5,788 nucleotides of DNA from contig CAMCTE010000171.1 of NCBI GenBank assembly GCA_945878385.1, positions 1 to 5,788 on the forward strand. Direction: 5' to 3'. The stretch comes from Azohydromonas lata NBRC 102462 (GTDB lineage Bacteria > Pseudomonadota > Gammaproteobacteria > Burkholderiales > Burkholderiaceae_C). The notes under the pieces were generated by a model. It saw only the letters and a list, made by a program, of their open reading frames with translations. It was not told the origin of the DNA and searched no databases. Below, piece after piece: positions 4,973 through 5,788 of this stretch; the first letter of the stretch is position 1; the number at the start of each line of letters is the position of its first letter. Made by a program: the position numbers and the translations under genes.

Positions 4973-5722
4973 ATGCCCAACATCCACTTGCCTGCCGTAC
5001 TGCAACACAGCAAGCCGCGTCCTCAGGGCGCCGACGCCGGCGATACTGGTTGGCCGGCTGCCGGTTGCGCTGCCCGGCAGCTGTGGATGCAGGCTGCCTC
5101 CTGGGCACTGGCCCTGTGGTGGTGCGGCCTGGGTATGACCGCCAACGCCAACGCCCAGGCCCAGGCCCAGGCCCAACCCAATAGGCCAGCCGCGGAGGCT
5201 TCGCCCTTGCAGGCCCTCCCGGCCTTGGCCGTGGCCCCCTACATGGGCCGCTGGTACCAAGTGGCCTACTACCCGAACTTCTTCCAGCGACAGTGCGTGT
5301 CCGACACCTCGGCCACCTATCGCGACTTGGGCGACGGGACGGTGGAGGTGCTGAACCGTTGCCGCACTTCATCCGGTGCCTTCGACCAAGTGGTGGGTTC
5401 CGCCCGCCCCGTGGCCGGTGCATCGACCATTGAGGCCGGTGTCTTGCAGCCGGCCCGGTTGGAGGTCAGCTTCCTGCCGCGCTGGTTGCGGTGGACCGGT
5501 GTGGGCTGGGGCGCCTATTGGGTGGTGGACCGCCCTGAGCATGGGCGGTACGCCATCGTCAGCGAAGGCCGGCGCGAATACCTGTGGGTCTTGTCGCGAA
5601 CAGCAGCATTGAGCGCCGAAGATCGCCAGACGGTTCGTGCCCGCTTGCTGGCGCTGGGCTTTGACCTGGAGCGTCTGAAAGACCATCCGCAGGAAGATGC
5701 GCGGTCGGCACCTGCCCGCTGA
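4973..5722 (+). CDS. Lipocalin family protein (Blc-like), exported
   Basis: A bacterial lipocalin of the Blc type: a beta-barrel protein expected to bind a hydrophobic ligand in the cell envelope. From the ATG at 4973 it has 249 residues. The lipocalin GxW motif is YMGRWYQVAYYP (90-101, W94). Further family segments are SATYRDLGDGTVEVLNRCR (113-131), LEVSFLP, GAYWVVD and REYLWVLSRTAALS. C108 (RQC) and C130 (NRC) are placed so that they could form a disulfide. A hydrophobic stretch (about 37-55) ending near ANA, residue 61, looks like a signal peptide. No lipobox is seen (the only cysteine there follows WW), so unlike E. coli Blc it is probably soluble in the periplasm or secreted. The start is uncertain: ATG 4973 gives a long N-region, ATG 5087 gives a short signal without charge, and neither has a good ribosome site. 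It begins 11 bases after rsmG, probably in the same operon. Confidence 0.88.
   Translation: MPNIHLPAVLQHSKPRPQGADAGDTGWPAAGCAARQLWMQAASWALALWWCGLGMTANANAQAQAQAQPNRPAAEASPLQALPALAVAPYMGRWYQVAYYPNFFQRQCVSDTSATYRDLGDGTVEVLNRCRTSSGAFDQVVGSARPVAGASTIEAGVLQPARLEVSFLPRWLRWTGVGWGAYWVVDRPEHGRYAIVSEGRREYLWVLSRTAALSAEDRQTVRARLLALGFDLERLKDHPQEDARSAPAR
5141..5176 (+). repeat. Six tandem hexamers GCC(A/C)A(C/G/A) in the lipocalin signal region
   Basis: The units are GCCAAC twice, GCCCAG three times and GCCCAA once. They code for ANANAQAQAQAQ at the end of the signal peptide and the start of the mature lipocalin. Because the unit is six bases, a gain or loss would keep the reading frame and only change the linker length. 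Confidence 0.85.
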
Positions 5723-5788
5723 AAATTCTTGATTTTCCGCGCCACTGGCGCAGGATTTGAGCCCTTGATGTGCGACAAGAACTGTATA
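5723..5788. other. Non-coding stretch after the lipocalin gene
   Basis: Holds two small inverted repeats: GAAAAT/ATTTTC (5721-5737, overlapping the stop codon) and GCGCC-ACT-GGCGC (5739-5751). The second is a compact GC-rich hairpin after the stop codon, but it has no T-run on either strand, so it is at best a weak terminator. No start of a following gene can be recognised before the window ends. Confidence 0.4.

Noticed and set aside
5739..5751. Intrinsic terminator after the lipocalin gene
   Set aside because: The GCGCC-ACT-GGCGC hairpin is neat but is not followed by a T-run on either strand, so it was only mentioned within the non-coding stretch.
5765..5788. Possible promoter at the right edge (TTGATG followed by TGTATA)
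   Set aside because: The spacing between the two elements is only 12-14 bases and the -10 box is cut by the window end, so it cannot be judged.

Overview
The window is GC-rich DNA (roughly two thirds G+C by eye) from a betaproteobacterium, most likely Burkholderiales and probably Comamonadaceae or a close relative. The evidence is the MnmG sequence type (including two VSRET segments that I recall from Comamonadaceae-type MnmG), the cysteine-cluster protein, and an mnmG-rsmG pair carrying chromosomal parS sites. The genus cannot be fixed from the sequence alone.

Layout. Positions 1 to about 1500, minus strand, are the start of a Tad/Flp type IVc pilus locus. Read in the direction of transcription it holds a 55-residue Flp prepilin (1325-1492), a hairpin with a U-tract that looks like a terminator (1215-1260), the small A24 prepilin peptidase TadV/CpaA (656-1177), and the first 184 residues of CpaB/RcpC, which runs off the left edge. 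An untranslated stretch (1493-1786) lies upstream of flp. It contains small hairpins and a palindrome and should hold the pilus promoter. Next is a short minus-strand gene for a YkgJ-family cysteine-cluster protein (1787-2041).

From about 2100 the plus strand carries mnmG (gidA; tRNA wobble-uridine modification), overlapped by 4 bases by rsmG (gidB; 16S rRNA G527 methylation). A lipocalin (Blc-like) gene with an export signal begins 11 bases after rsmG. The last 66 bases are non-coding as far as they can be read.

The most notable feature is a set of chromosome-partition sites hidden inside coding sequence. A perfect 16-bp parS (TGTTTCACGTGAAACA) lies at 3594-3609, and a 15/16 copy lies 189 bp further on at 3783-3798. 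Both are inside mnmG and both are read in the same frame as VSRET. A weaker 14/16 copy lies near the 3' end of rsmG at 4879-4894, in a different frame. The window is therefore probably the centromere-like, origin-proximal region that ParB loads on, and parA-parB would be expected just beyond the right edge, after the lipocalin gene. Having a lipocalin directly after rsmG and a Tad pilus locus on the other flank are the less usual parts of the arrangement. No phage, insertion sequence, CRISPR array, tRNA or rRNA gene was seen.
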